A stretch of 64,000 nt of DNA, from NCBI GenBank assembly GCA_964625525.1, contig CAZVEE010000002.1, positions 1-64,000 on the forward strand, written 5' to 3'. Position 1 is the stretch's first letter. The number at the start of each line of letters is the position of its first letter. Below the pieces are notes generated by a model that did not search any database, had not been told where the DNA came from, and saw only the letters and a program-made list of their open reading frames with translations. Shown in pieces: positions 35,565 through 44,073 of the stretch. A program made the position numbers and the translations under genes. Origin of the DNA: CAZVEE01 sp964625525. GTDB taxonomy: Bacteria > Pseudomonadota > Alphaproteobacteria > JAJFIK01.

Positions 35565-38411
35565 ATGTCCGTCCGTGTGCTTTGGCGCACCCTATTTCTG
35601 GGCGCAGTTGCAATCCTGATCGCTGTCGGCGGTGCAGGGCTTTATGTCTCGGCCTATGTGGGCGAGCTGAACCGTGCCACGTTGACGCCGGACGCGGCCC
35701 CGTCTATTCGCGCCAGTCTTCTGCGTGAAGTGGAGGAAAGCCTGGGCACGCGCGGCGCCGTCGGCGCCTATCAGCGCTTTGTGCGCACCGGTGATCGCCA
35801 AGCTCTCACTCAGGCCCTGGAGCATCTGGCGACCGCCGAGCAGGTTACGGATCTGTATGCAGATCAAAGCGCAACACAAACAGGAGCCCAGGCCGCAACG
35901 GCCCTGCGTGGCCTCATTGCCACGTTCGCTGGCCTTTACGAGCGGGCGCGCGTAGAAGGCAATAGTCCCGCGGTGGTGGCGGGCTTGGAACAGGCGCTGG
36001 TCTCCTTGTCCAGCATGACCGGGGCGCTCCATGGAGCGGAAGTGATGACCCGCCTTGACGCGGCATCCGAAGCGGTGGAAAGCGGAAGAACGGCGTTTCT
36101 GCTGACCATGCTGGGGATTGTTGCCGTAGTCCTGGCGGTGGCCGTCATCATCCGTATTCGTCTGTTGGGGCCGCTGGAAGCCTTGACCCGAGACCTGAAC
36201 GATGTGTCCGAGGCGGCCGAAACAGGCGCGGCCCTGGACACGCCGCTCTGGGGCATTGACCGCACTGACGAGATCGGCGACGCGGCCCGGGCCGGTGATC
36301 GCCTGCGCGCAATCCTGGCAGGTGAAAACGCCTTTCCTCAGGCTACGGATGGGGCGTTGACCGTCAAGCTCACCGGCCCGGCGGGGCAGGTGCTGGATCA
36401 GGTGCTGGCCCGGTTGCGCGATGCGGCGAGCGAATTGGCGGACAAGGGCCTGGCGCTCGACAAAGCGCGCGAAGACGGCGCTGCGGCGGCCGTCGAGACC
36501 GCGGCCCGCAGCGCCGGCGTGGTCGATTCGCTCCAGGAGTTGAGGCAGAACATGGCCGAATTGTTGGCCGATGGCCGCAAAGGCATCGGCCGCGTGACTG
36601 GGCAGTTGCAAGAGGCTGCCTCGCGCCTTGAGCAGACCGAAGGCGGTGTGCGCGCCTCGTCGGAAAAAATCCTCACACGTCTGAACAGCGGGGCAAATGC
36701 GCTGAAGGCGCTCGCTACGTCCACACGGGAACATGTGAGTGATGCCGTCAGCACCATGAGCGTCACGCAAGAGCAGTTGGCAGCCGTTGTCGAACGCACC
36801 GGCCGCGCCAATGACGAAGTGTTCGAGGCCGCACAGGTCATGCGCGAAGATCTGACCAAAGCCGCCGAAACCACACGCCAGGACTGCGCCGCCCTCACCG
36901 AAACCGTCCATGCTTTTGATGCCAAAGCCCAAGTCAGTGCCGGCCTGATGCGCGACAGCAGCCGTTATGTGAACACGGCGACCAAGCAGACCCTGTCTCG
37001 ACTGGGCGATATGATGCAGGCGCTGACGGTCGCCGCCCCGCGTCTGGCGGAACTGGAACGCGCGGTGAGTGCTGGTGATCTGGCCAAGGGCGAAGGGGCT
37101 GTGGCGCTGGCCGCCGTGATGCGGGATCTGAGTGAAACGGTGACCGCGCGCCTGCGCGCGCTCGATGATCTGGCCCGCCGCCAGGGTGAGGCTCTGGAGG
37201 GTGTGGAAGGGCATGCGGGCGAGATGACGGCCGCTTTGGCGCGCCTGCAAAGTGGTTTGGAAACTGTCCTGACCCGACTACCAGAAGATGGTCCCATTCC
37301 GGATGGGTTCGAGCGGGTGGCGGGTGGCATAGCCACAAGCCTCAGTCATATCGCCGGTCGTCTTGGCCGTGCCGTGGACGATCAGCAAATGACCCAGACG
37401 GCGCTGACCCGCTATCACCAGGAAACGCGGGAAGCGCTCAAAACCGTGGCGACGCATTTGGAAACCATGGAGGAGACCTTGTCTGACCGGATCATTGCCC
37501 CGGAGACGTTGGAACTAGAGGAACGTCTTCAGGATATCGGCGAGACGCTCTATGTGCTCTCCACGCGCTTCGACGCCTTACTGGTCCAGTTACAAGAAGA
37601 TGCGGAAGCGCGTGCGGATACGGATGAAGGGGAGCCGATCGTGCCGCTCATTTCCGCTCTGCACACGGATATGCGGGCGCGGCTGGAGGATGTGGCCACG
37701 CGGCTACGCGCCTTGGCGCATTTGCGCGGGGAAGAGACCGGTAATGCGGTAATGTTGGAAGATGTGGCACGGCGGATCGGCTTGTTGAGCGAGTCTATTG
37801 AGGGGCTTGCGGAGGATTTTGCCGACCAAAGCACATCAGCGCCGGGGGCGGCGGATGCGGAACCATGGCGCCCCATGGCAGATATCCTCTATGATATGGG
37901 CCGCCATGTGGTCGCGGTGGGCAGTCGTGTTGACGATCTGGCACAGGATCTGCGTGTCGGCCTTGCCGCGCTGGCGGAGGCGTCCGACAAGGCCGCCGAC
38001 ACGCCCCAGGACGAAACCCGTCGCATTGAGGCATTGGCACGGCTTCTGTTCACCCGCTTGACGGAAAACCGCACGCCACCCGCGCCTCAGGAAACTGATG
38101 CGGTTATCGGCTCTCTCAAATCGTTGATCCGGACCGTGAAGGGGGCGGTGCTCCCCAGTGACCAGAACCAGAGTCTCGCTGGTGCGGCGCGCGATGTGAC
38201 GGCCCTGACCGATGTGATCGACGCGCTGGAAAGCCGCACGCAGAGCCTGGCCGAAGACGTGGCACAAGCGCCGGAAGCGGACGGACGCGACGCGGCCGTG
38301 GACATCGCCGCGCTCAAAGTGCGGCTGGATCAGGCACGCGAGAAACTGTCCGGCATCGCCACGGCCATTGCCGTGGCTGCGGACGTACAGCAAAGCCGCC
38401 GGGCCTCGTAG
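35565..38411 (+). CDS. Large membrane protein with periplasmic sensor region, HAMP-like linker and long coiled coil
   Basis: A 948-residue inner-membrane protein. TM1 spans about residues 7-30, a helical periplasmic region about 31-175, and TM2 about 176-198 (FLLTMLGIVAVVLAVAVIIRI). A HAMP-like segment follows (LLGPLEALTRDLNDVSE, DEIGDAARAGDRLRAI). The remaining 700 residues are almost wholly heptad-patterned helices (for example LQELRQNMAELLADGRKGIGRVTGQLQEAASRLEQTEGGVRASSEKI). The topology is that of a chemoreceptor, but the conserved signalling hairpin of true MCPs was not found. GAAGGGGG precedes the ATG. It follows the GvpF/L pair by 158 bases on the same strand and converges with the AMP-ligase gene 16 bases away. 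A scaffold or sensor function is an inference. Confidence 0.75.
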   Translation: MSVRVLWRTLFLGAVAILIAVGGAGLYVSAYVGELNRATLTPDAAPSIRASLLREVEESLGTRGAVGAYQRFVRTGDRQALTQALEHLATAEQVTDLYADQSATQTGAQAATALRGLIATFAGLYERARVEGNSPAVVAGLEQALVSLSSMTGALHGAEVMTRLDAASEAVESGRTAFLLTMLGIVAVVLAVAVIIRIRLLGPLEALTRDLNDVSEAAETGAALDTPLWGIDRTDEIGDAARAGDRLRAILAGENAFPQATDGALTVKLTGPAGQVLDQVLARLRDAASELADKGLALDKAREDGAAAAVETAARSAGVVDSLQELRQNMAELLADGRKGIGRVTGQLQEAASRLEQTEGGVRASSEKILTRLNSGANALKALATSTREHVSDAVSTMSVTQEQLAAVVERTGRANDEVFEAAQVMREDLTKAAETTRQDCAALTETVHAFDAKAQVSAGLMRDSSRYVNTATKQTLSRLGDMMQALTVAAPRLAELERAVSAGDLAKGEGAVALAAVMRDLSETVTARLRALDDLARRQGEALEGVEGHAGEMTAALARLQSGLETVLTRLPEDGPIPDGFERVAGGIATSLSHIAGRLGRAVDDQQMTQTALTRYHQETREALKTVATHLETMEETLSDRIIAPETLELEERLQDIGETLYVLSTRFDALLVQLQEDAEARADTDEGEPIVPLISALHTDMRARLEDVATRLRALAHLRGEETGNAVMLEDVARRIGLLSESIEGLAEDFADQSTSAPGAADAEPWRPMADILYDMGRHVVAVGSRVDDLAQDLRVGLAALAEASDKAADTPQDETRRIEALARLLFTRLTENRTPPAPQETDAVIGSLKSLIRTVKGAVLPSDQNQSLAGAARDVTALTDVIDALESRTQSLAEDVAQAPEADGRDAAVDIAALKVRLDQAREKLSGIATAIAVAADVQQSRRAS

Positions 38412-38427
38412 GGAGCGGTATGGTGGG

Positions 38428-39642
38428 TCAGGCGACCTGGCCGAGGGCCCCGGCCGGTACGTCTGTCTCGAAACAGATGATCCGCGGGCGCTCCATCGGG
38501 GACAGGTGGGTTTTGCACCAGTGCTCAATGGACCGGGCCATTGTGGGGCTTGGTTCTTGTCCCTCGGCGAGCACGATATGCGCCTTGATGCGTTGAAGTC
38601 CGCCATCGCGGGCGACACGCACGCTGCACCGGGCGACGCGCTCATGATCGCTGATGATCGAGGCGATGCGAGCCGGCGAGACAGCCGGGGCTCGCCCGGG
38701 GCGGTCCTGGGTCTGATTCTCGGCGGGGCGGAAACGGCGCGGACCAGCAGGCTGTCCCCCTTGCGGCGGTTCCCACAACAGCAGATGCGGCGGGCTCATG
38801 GGCTCGGTGGCATGACCGTTGGGGTCCAGATGCCGCAGCCGCCCGTCCTCCATGCGGCGCCAGAACGGGTAGAGCGTATACGCCGCATCCCGCTGAGTGC
38901 GCCAGCCGATGCCGGCGGTTTCCGCCGTGCCGTACAGCTCCACGAGCCGCGCCAGGCCTTGAGCCTGTAACTGCTCATGCAGATCCTGGGGCAAGGGGGC
39001 GCGCGGGCACAGGCCGGTCACCCGTGCCGGAAACGCCACACCCGCGCGGCTGAGCGAATGCCAGGCCGCAGGGCTCGCGACGATCAGATCATCCGCATGG
39101 ATATCGCTGTCACAGGGTAGCGCCGTGGCGTGATACTCCTGAACGGTCAAACCCAGATAGGCCGGCAGCAGCACCCCGCTTACGAACCCGTCCACGTGAT
39201 GGGGGGGCAGGCAGGTTATGACGCGCCCCGGATGACCGGCCGCGATCTCGGCAAGTATCAATGCTTCTTGCACGAGGGCACTAACACTATGGCGCAGGGT
39301 CTGGTCAGTGGCGCCGCTACGAGCGATACGGAAGGTGAGGCTGGCGCGTGGACGGGCCAGCGCCCGGGCTCCCAGGACCGCCCAGTCTCCGAATGTATCG
39401 GCGCCCAGAGCTTCCGTATGCTCCTCATCGCCAAGGCCGAAGAACATGCGCAACCGGGTTTTGACCGCGCGTCGCTCCAGCGCATCCAGATCCAGGCCTG
39501 CCGCACCAAGATCAGTGTCGGCGGCCCAGCTCTGGCGTTCAGCCGGAGAGACCGATCGTCCGCATCCGTCTTGCAATTCTTCGGCGGCAAGTGCGATCAC
39601 CACCCGCAGTATGGTGTCTTTGGAAAGGGGTATCTGACTCAT
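38428..39642 (-). CDS. AMP-ligase (acyl-CoA synthetase-like) with degenerate catalytic motifs
   Basis: A 404-residue member of the ANL superfamily, of the aryl-polyene/xanthomonadin AMP-ligase type judging from HHVDGFVSGVLLPAYLGL (residues about 148-165) and YGTAETAG (about 227-234). The first 80 residues resemble a carrier-protein fold (DTDLGAAGLDLDALERRAV) without the Ser attachment residue. Two catalytic elements are lost. The P-loop normally reading TSGSTGxPK is ARSGATDQTLRH (about 106-117). The C-terminal A10 lysine is Gln in GALGQVA, where the protein also ends. GAGG before ATG 39642 supports the start over 39693. Probably not an active adenylating enzyme. It converges with the HAMP-protein gene. 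Confidence 0.65.
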   Translation of the reverse strand: MSQIPLSKDTILRVVIALAAEELQDGCGRSVSPAERQSWAADTDLGAAGLDLDALERRAVKTRLRMFFGLGDEEHTEALGADTFGDWAVLGARALARPRASLTFRIARSGATDQTLRHSVSALVQEALILAEIAAGHPGRVITCLPPHHVDGFVSGVLLPAYLGLTVQEYHATALPCDSDIHADDLIVASPAAWHSLSRAGVAFPARVTGLCPRAPLPQDLHEQLQAQGLARLVELYGTAETAGIGWRTQRDAAYTLYPFWRRMEDGRLRHLDPNGHATEPMSPPHLLLWEPPQGGQPAGPRRFRPAENQTQDRPGRAPAVSPARIASIISDHERVARCSVRVARDGGLQRIKAHIVLAEGQEPSPTMARSIEHWCKTHLSPMERPRIICFETDVPAGALGQVA

Positions 39643-40230
39643 GACCCTGGCCTCAGGTCTAGCATCCCCGTGCGGATGGGTCGGGTGACCCACGCACCGG
39701 GCGTTGGCGCGCCCGCCATCTGTGCGGAAGGATATGGTACAGGTCGTTAAGAATTGGTGGCCGCCGCGTGGGTGGCCGGTCTCATGAACGCTGAACGCCG
39801 CCTAAATCATCTGGGAGCGGCACAAGCACCCCTTAGCACACCCATAGGCTAGCTGATTCTCGTCGGATGCGGATGATCTTGCCGGCTCTTTTTCACCGGG
39901 CGCAGTCCTGTCCGGCGGGGGGCCGGCCGGACAGGACCTGGGCAGGCGGGGTATGAGCGCCATGTGACAAAGATTACAAAATCGACAGGCCGAGGTCAAT
40001 CGTCAAAATGGTGGTAGGTTGAATGTGGCGCGCCATGCGTGTGCGCAAGGCTGTGGAAAACAGCGAGGCGAGCGGGGATGGATCGCTCTTGCGCCGCGCG
40101 CTCGCGCGATTGATCTTCATGGTCAACGCTGCGAAAGGGGCGGCATTTTTGCGATTTGGAATTAGAAGAATTCTAATATATTGACCATCAGGCAAAGCCT
40201 GGGCGACAGGCAGACCATGGGAGAATGACG
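39643..40230. other. Gene-free interval, AMP-ligase to troA, with a strong hairpin
   Basis: About 590 bases between divergent genes. A 12-bp perfect stem (39905-39916 with 39926-39937, loop of nine) has no U-tract on either strand, so it is more a structural element than a terminator. The troA operator is near the right end. No supported coding sequence was found. Confidence 0.6.
40149..40179 (+). promoter_or_regulatory. troABCD promoter with palindromic metal-type operator
   Basis: TAATAT (40174-40179) with TTGCGA (40149-40154) forms a plausible promoter. The palindrome ATTAGAA-GAA-TTCTAAT (40161-40177) overlaps the -10 box. The TTAGAA-N3-TTCTAA core resembles, from memory, the Irr/ICE-type box of alphaproteobacterial iron genes; a manganese or Fur-type regulator is the alternative. 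Confidence 0.55.
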
Positions 40231-41223
40231 ATGGCGGCGAAAACGCGTGCGTATAACCGGCGCATGGTGCTGGGGGGGCTCGGTGCCGCCGGTCTCGTGG
40301 GCACCAGCGTGCTTGGAACGGGGCCGGCACGGGCGGCTGAGGCGCTCCGCGTTGTCACCACCACCGCCATGATCGGTGAGCCGCTGGCCAGTATCGCGGG
40401 CGATCATGCGCGGGTCGAATCATTGCTCGGCGCCGGCGTGGACCCGCATCTCTATCGCCCCACCCGCAGCGACATCACCCGCCTGACCCGCGCCGACATC
40501 ATTCTCTACAACGGCCTGACCTTGGAGGCGCAGCTTGAGCGCCCCATTCGCCAGCTCAGCGACCGGACCGCCGTGCTCGCCCTGGCCGAGACCCTGGAGG
40601 CCGATCTCTGGCTGCCCTACGAAGACGGCCCGGGCGACCCGCATGTATGGATGGATCCCAGCCTCTGGACCCGCGCGCTTCAGGCGGGTGTAGACCTGCT
40701 GGCGGCCCAGGATCCGGCGCACGCCGAGGCCTATGCCAGCGCCGCGCGCGGCTATTTCGCGCAAGTGGCCGCTATGGAGGCTTATGGCCAGGACGTCCTG
40801 TCGAGTGTCCCCGCCTCGGCGCGCATGCTCGTTACGGCCCATGATGCCTTTAGTTATTTCGGCGCCCGTTATGGGTTGGAGGTCCGCGGCATTCAGGGCA
40901 TTAGCACGGAAAGCGAGGCGGGCCTGCGGGCCGTTGAAGAGCTGGTGGATCTGCTGGTGGAACGGCGCATTCCGGCGGTCTTTGTAGAAACCTCCGTCAG
41001 CGACCGGCAGGTGCGCGCCCTTGTGGACGGGGCGGCGGCACGCGGACACGATGTGACCATCGGCGGCTCGCTCTTTTCCGATGCCATGGGCACGCCCGGC
41101 ACTTACGAGGGCACCTATCTCGGTATGATCGACCACAACGTCACCACCATCGCCAGGGCACTTGGTGGTGAGGCGCCCGAGCGCGGCTATGCTGGACGCT
41201 TAGGCGAAGGCGATCGTCCGTGA
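40231..41223 (+). CDS. Manganese/iron ABC transporter substrate-binding protein (TroA/MntC type)
   Basis: Periplasmic cluster A-I metal-binding protein, 330 residues from ATG 40231, which GGGAGA precedes by six bases; the ATG at 40225 is too close to that site. The N terminus carries twin arginines (YNRRMVLGGLGAAGLVGTSVLGTGPARA), so Tat export is possible. Metal ligands sit in GVDPHLYRPTRSD, DPHVWMD, TAHDAFSYF and LFSDAMG. IQGISTESEAGLRAVEELVDLLVERRIPAVFVETSVSDRQVRAL is typical. It lacks a lipobox. The two permease genes and one ATPase that follow, with distinct permeases, match the TroABCD design, usually Mn(II) and Fe(II). Zinc cannot be excluded. Confidence 0.9.
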   Translation: MAAKTRAYNRRMVLGGLGAAGLVGTSVLGTGPARAAEALRVVTTTAMIGEPLASIAGDHARVESLLGAGVDPHLYRPTRSDITRLTRADIILYNGLTLEAQLERPIRQLSDRTAVLALAETLEADLWLPYEDGPGDPHVWMDPSLWTRALQAGVDLLAAQDPAHAEAYASAARGYFAQVAAMEAYGQDVLSSVPASARMLVTAHDAFSYFGARYGLEVRGIQGISTESEAGLRAVEELVDLLVERRIPAVFVETSVSDRQVRALVDGAAARGHDVTIGGSLFSDAMGTPGTYEGTYLGMIDHNVTTIARALGGEAPERGYAGRLGEGDRP

Positions 41224-41993
41224 GCGCTGCACCGTCCTTGTCCGTCACGGGGCTGACGGTCGCGTATTACGACCGGCCGGTGCTGTGGAATGTGGACTTC
41301 GAAGCCCCGCCGGCGGGGCTCGTGGCCATTGTCGGACCCAACGGGGCGGGCAAATCCACCTTCATAAAGGCGGTTCTGGGCATGGTGCCCGCTCTGGCCG
41401 GCGAGGTCCGTATCTTCGGCGGCACGGTCAAAAGTGCCTCCGGCCGCGTCGGCTATGTGCCCCAGCGTACCAGTGTGGATTGGGACTTTCCGGTGACCGC
41501 GCGCGAAGTCGTGGCGATGGGTCTGTATGGCAAGCTCGGCTGGCTGCGGCCTGTGGGGCGCGACACGTTGCGTGAAGCGGATGCGCAGTTGGAGGCCATG
41601 GGCCTTGTCGATCTGGCGCACCGGCAAATCGGCCAACTCTCCGGCGGCCAGCAGCAGCGGGTGTTCCTGGCCCGGGCGCTGGCGCAGAATGCAGACCTTT
41701 ACCTTATGGACGAGCCCTTCGCCGGGGTTGACGCCGCCACCGAGCAGACCATTGTGGAGACATTCCGCGCTTTGAAGGCACAGGGGCGCACGGTGCTCTG
41801 TGTGCATCATGACCTGGACACGGTGCGCAGCTATTTTGATCACGCCCTGGTTTTGAATGGGCGTGCTTATGCGAGCGGTCCGGTGGACGAGGCCATGGCC
41901 CCGGCGGTGTTGCGCGAGGCTTATGGCGGCCGTCTGCGCTTGCCTGATGCTGACGTCCGGGCTGCGGCCGCTGCAGAAGGCAGCACCTCATGA
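41220..41993 (+). CDS. Manganese/iron ABC transporter ATP-binding protein
   Basis: The ATPase of the metal importer, 257 residues from GTG 41220 that overlaps the troA stop. Walker A is GPNGAGKST near residue 39, the Q-loop follows in VPQRTSVDWDFPVT (typical of the Mn/Zn group), the signature is LSGGQQQRV, and Walker B is LYLMDEPFAGVD with the H-loop in CVHHDLDTV. Its C-terminal end overlaps the first permease by four bases. It is part of a continuous translationally coupled block of four genes. Confidence 0.92.
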   Translation: MSAAPSLSVTGLTVAYYDRPVLWNVDFEAPPAGLVAIVGPNGAGKSTFIKAVLGMVPALAGEVRIFGGTVKSASGRVGYVPQRTSVDWDFPVTAREVVAMGLYGKLGWLRPVGRDTLREADAQLEAMGLVDLAHRQIGQLSGGQQQRVFLARALAQNADLYLMDEPFAGVDAATEQTIVETFRALKAQGRTVLCVHHDLDTVRSYFDHALVLNGRAYASGPVDEAMAPAVLREAYGGRLRLPDADVRAAAAAEGSTS

Positions 41994-43096
41994 TCGGTGA
42001 GGTCATTGATATTCTGACCTTCCAGGCGGGCTACAACACGGGCGTGGTGCTGGCGGGCGCCACGATCCTGGGTGCGGCGGCTGGTCTGATCGGGGCCATC
42101 GTGCTGCTGCGCAAGCGCGCCCTGATGAGCGATTCCATTAGCCATTCCACCTTGCCGGGCGTGGGTCTGGCGTTTCTGGTCAGTGTCGCGCTTGGCGGCA
42201 CCGGGCGGGATCTACCGATCCTCATGCTGGGCGCGGCACTCACCGCGGCCCTTGGCGTGCTGAGCGTTCAGTGGATTCGCGACCATACGCGTCTCGCGGA
42301 AGATGCGGCGATCGGCACGGTGCTGAGCGTTTACTACGGCATTGGCATTGTGCTGATGACTGTGATCCAGGGCTTGGAGACAGCGGGGCAGGCGGGGTTG
42401 AATGGCTTTCTGCTCGGTTCGGTGGCAAGCCTGCGCCTGAGTGAAGCCTGGCTCATCGCCGGGATCTCGGCGACGGCGATCCTGCTGGCGCTGGCCTTTC
42501 TGAAGGAACTGCTGCTCGTCTGTTTCGACCGGGAGTTTGCCGCCGCCAATGGCTGGCCCGTCGGCGCGCTTGACCTTTTGCTTATGGGGCTGTTGCTGAC
42601 GGTGGTCTCCGTGGGCTTGAAGACCGTGGGCATGGTGTTGATCATCGCCATCGTGATCATTCCCGGTGTGGCGGCACGGTTCTGGACTGACCGGGCGGGC
42701 ACCATGTTGATCCTGGCGACGCTGATCGGCGCGCTGTCCTGTATGATCGGGGTGGCGATTTCGGCTCTGGTGGAGCATGCCCCCACGGGCGCCATCATCG
42801 TTCTCACGGCAGGCGTTTTCTTCCTGGTCAGCTTGCTGATCGCCCCGGCGCGGGGCGTGGTGTTCGGGGCTGTCCGGTTGTTGCGCTGGCGATACCGGGT
42901 GTGGGAATGGCATTGGCTGGGTCAGCTCAGCACGCAGCGCCGGCGGCTTGACGGCTGGGCCGTGTGGATTCTGCGTTGGCGTGGTCTGGTGGATACGGAT
43001 GGCCGCCTGACACCGGAGGGCGTGCGCCGTGCGGGTCTCGCACGCCAGGCCCTTGAGGAACTTGGCGCCGGCGGGATGCGGGAGGCGCGTCCATGA
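41990..43096 (+). CDS. Manganese/iron ABC transporter permease with a C-terminal cytoplasmic extension
   Basis: Integral membrane permease of the ABC-3 family, 368 residues. Helices run from about residues 13 to 290 (VVLAGATILGAAAGLIGAIVLLRKRALMSDSISHSTLPG onward, with the conserved SHS/TLPG and LNGFLLGSV motifs). A C-terminal extension of about 70 residues is charged and Trp-rich. It ends with RLDGWAVWILRWRGLVDTDGRLTPEGVRRAGLARQALEELG, which looks like a winged-helix fragment (a DtxR-like 'RGLV...LTPEG' core). Such permease-regulator fusions are known in other metal transporters; this may be a relic. It overlaps its neighbours by four bases on both sides. Confidence 0.88.
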   Translation: MIGEVIDILTFQAGYNTGVVLAGATILGAAAGLIGAIVLLRKRALMSDSISHSTLPGVGLAFLVSVALGGTGRDLPILMLGAALTAALGVLSVQWIRDHTRLAEDAAIGTVLSVYYGIGIVLMTVIQGLETAGQAGLNGFLLGSVASLRLSEAWLIAGISATAILLALAFLKELLLVCFDREFAAANGWPVGALDLLLMGLLLTVVSVGLKTVGMVLIIAIVIIPGVAARFWTDRAGTMLILATLIGALSCMIGVAISALVEHAPTGAIIVLTAGVFFLVSLLIAPARGVVFGAVRLLRWRYRVWEWHWLGQLSTQRRRLDGWAVWILRWRGLVDTDGRLTPEGVRRAGLARQALEELGAGGMREARP

Positions 43097-44073
43097 CTTT
43101 GACCCTCGCGGACTTTTTGATGATCGACCTGCCGGCGATTCTGCTCGGCTCGCTTGCTTGTGTGGTCTGTGCGCTGTTGGGGAACTTTCTCATTCTGCGC
43201 CGCCAAGCCCTGATCGGGGATGCTATTTCTCATGTGGTGCTGCCGGGTATTGTCGGCGGCGTTCTCATCGCAGGCGGGCTTTATGCGCATGCGGTGTTTC
43301 TGGGTGCGCTGGTGGCGGCCTTGGTGGCGGTGGGCCTGATCAGCGTGGTGCGCCATCTGGGCCGGGTGGAGTCTGGCGCTGCCATGGGCGTCGTCTTCAC
43401 CCTGATGTTCGCTGGCGGCGTGGTGATGCTGGAGCGCTCGAAGGCCCGCAGTGTCCATATCGATGTGGAGCACACGCTGTACGGGTCGCTGGAGGGTGTC
43501 TTGTGGCTTGGTCCTGAGACCTGGAGCGACCTGCTCGACCCGGACATGTGGGCAAGCCTGCCCACGCCGATCCTGACCCTTGGCGTTGTGACCGTTCTCG
43601 TCGCCGCGCTGATCACCGCCTTCTTCAAGGAACTGCGCCTGACCAGCTTTGATCCGGGTCTGGCCAAGGCGCTGGGCTTCCGGCCGCAATGGGTGGAAGC
43701 GGGGCTGATGACAGCGGTGGCCGCCGCCGCCGTCGCGGCGTTCGAGGCCGTGGGGTCGATCCTGGTGATCGCCATGTTCATCTGCCCTGCCGCCGCGGCC
43801 CGTATGCTGACGGACCGGCTCGCGACACAAGTCTGGCTTTCGGTGGGGATTGCGGTGCTCAGCGCCATTCTGGGCTATGGCCTCGCGGCCTCGGCACCGG
43901 TGCTCTTGGGGACGAGCAATGCGGTCTCAGCCGCCGGCATGATCGCCGTGGTGGCGGGCCTGATCCAGACCGCCGCCATGGTTTTCGCACCCCGTCATGG
44001 TGCGCTCAGTCGATACCTTGCGCGCCGGCGCTCGGCCCGCGCGAAGGCAGAGGGCCTCAGCTCGGCCCGATAA
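43093..44073 (+). CDS. Manganese/iron ABC transporter second permease
   Basis: The second, distinct permease of the ABC-3 family, 326 residues, with eight to nine hydrophobic helices. Typical sequences are LGNFLILRRQALIGDAISHVVLPG, then LYGSLEGVLWLG, ELRLTSFDPGLAKALGFRP and VGSILVIAMFICPAAAARMLTDR. Having two non-identical permeases in tandem is the feature of TroCD and MntCD. It overlaps the first permease by four bases. The last 17 bases (44057-44073) are shared with the convergent RND adaptor gene. Confidence 0.9.
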   Translation: MTLTLADFLMIDLPAILLGSLACVVCALLGNFLILRRQALIGDAISHVVLPGIVGGVLIAGGLYAHAVFLGALVAALVAVGLISVVRHLGRVESGAAMGVVFTLMFAGGVVMLERSKARSVHIDVEHTLYGSLEGVLWLGPETWSDLLDPDMWASLPTPILTLGVVTVLVAALITAFFKELRLTSFDPGLAKALGFRPQWVEAGLMTAVAAAAVAAFEAVGSILVIAMFICPAAAARMLTDRLATQVWLSVGIAVLSAILGYGLAASAPVLLGTSNAVSAAGMIAVVAGLIQTAAMVFAPRHGALSRYLARRRSARAKAEGLSSAR

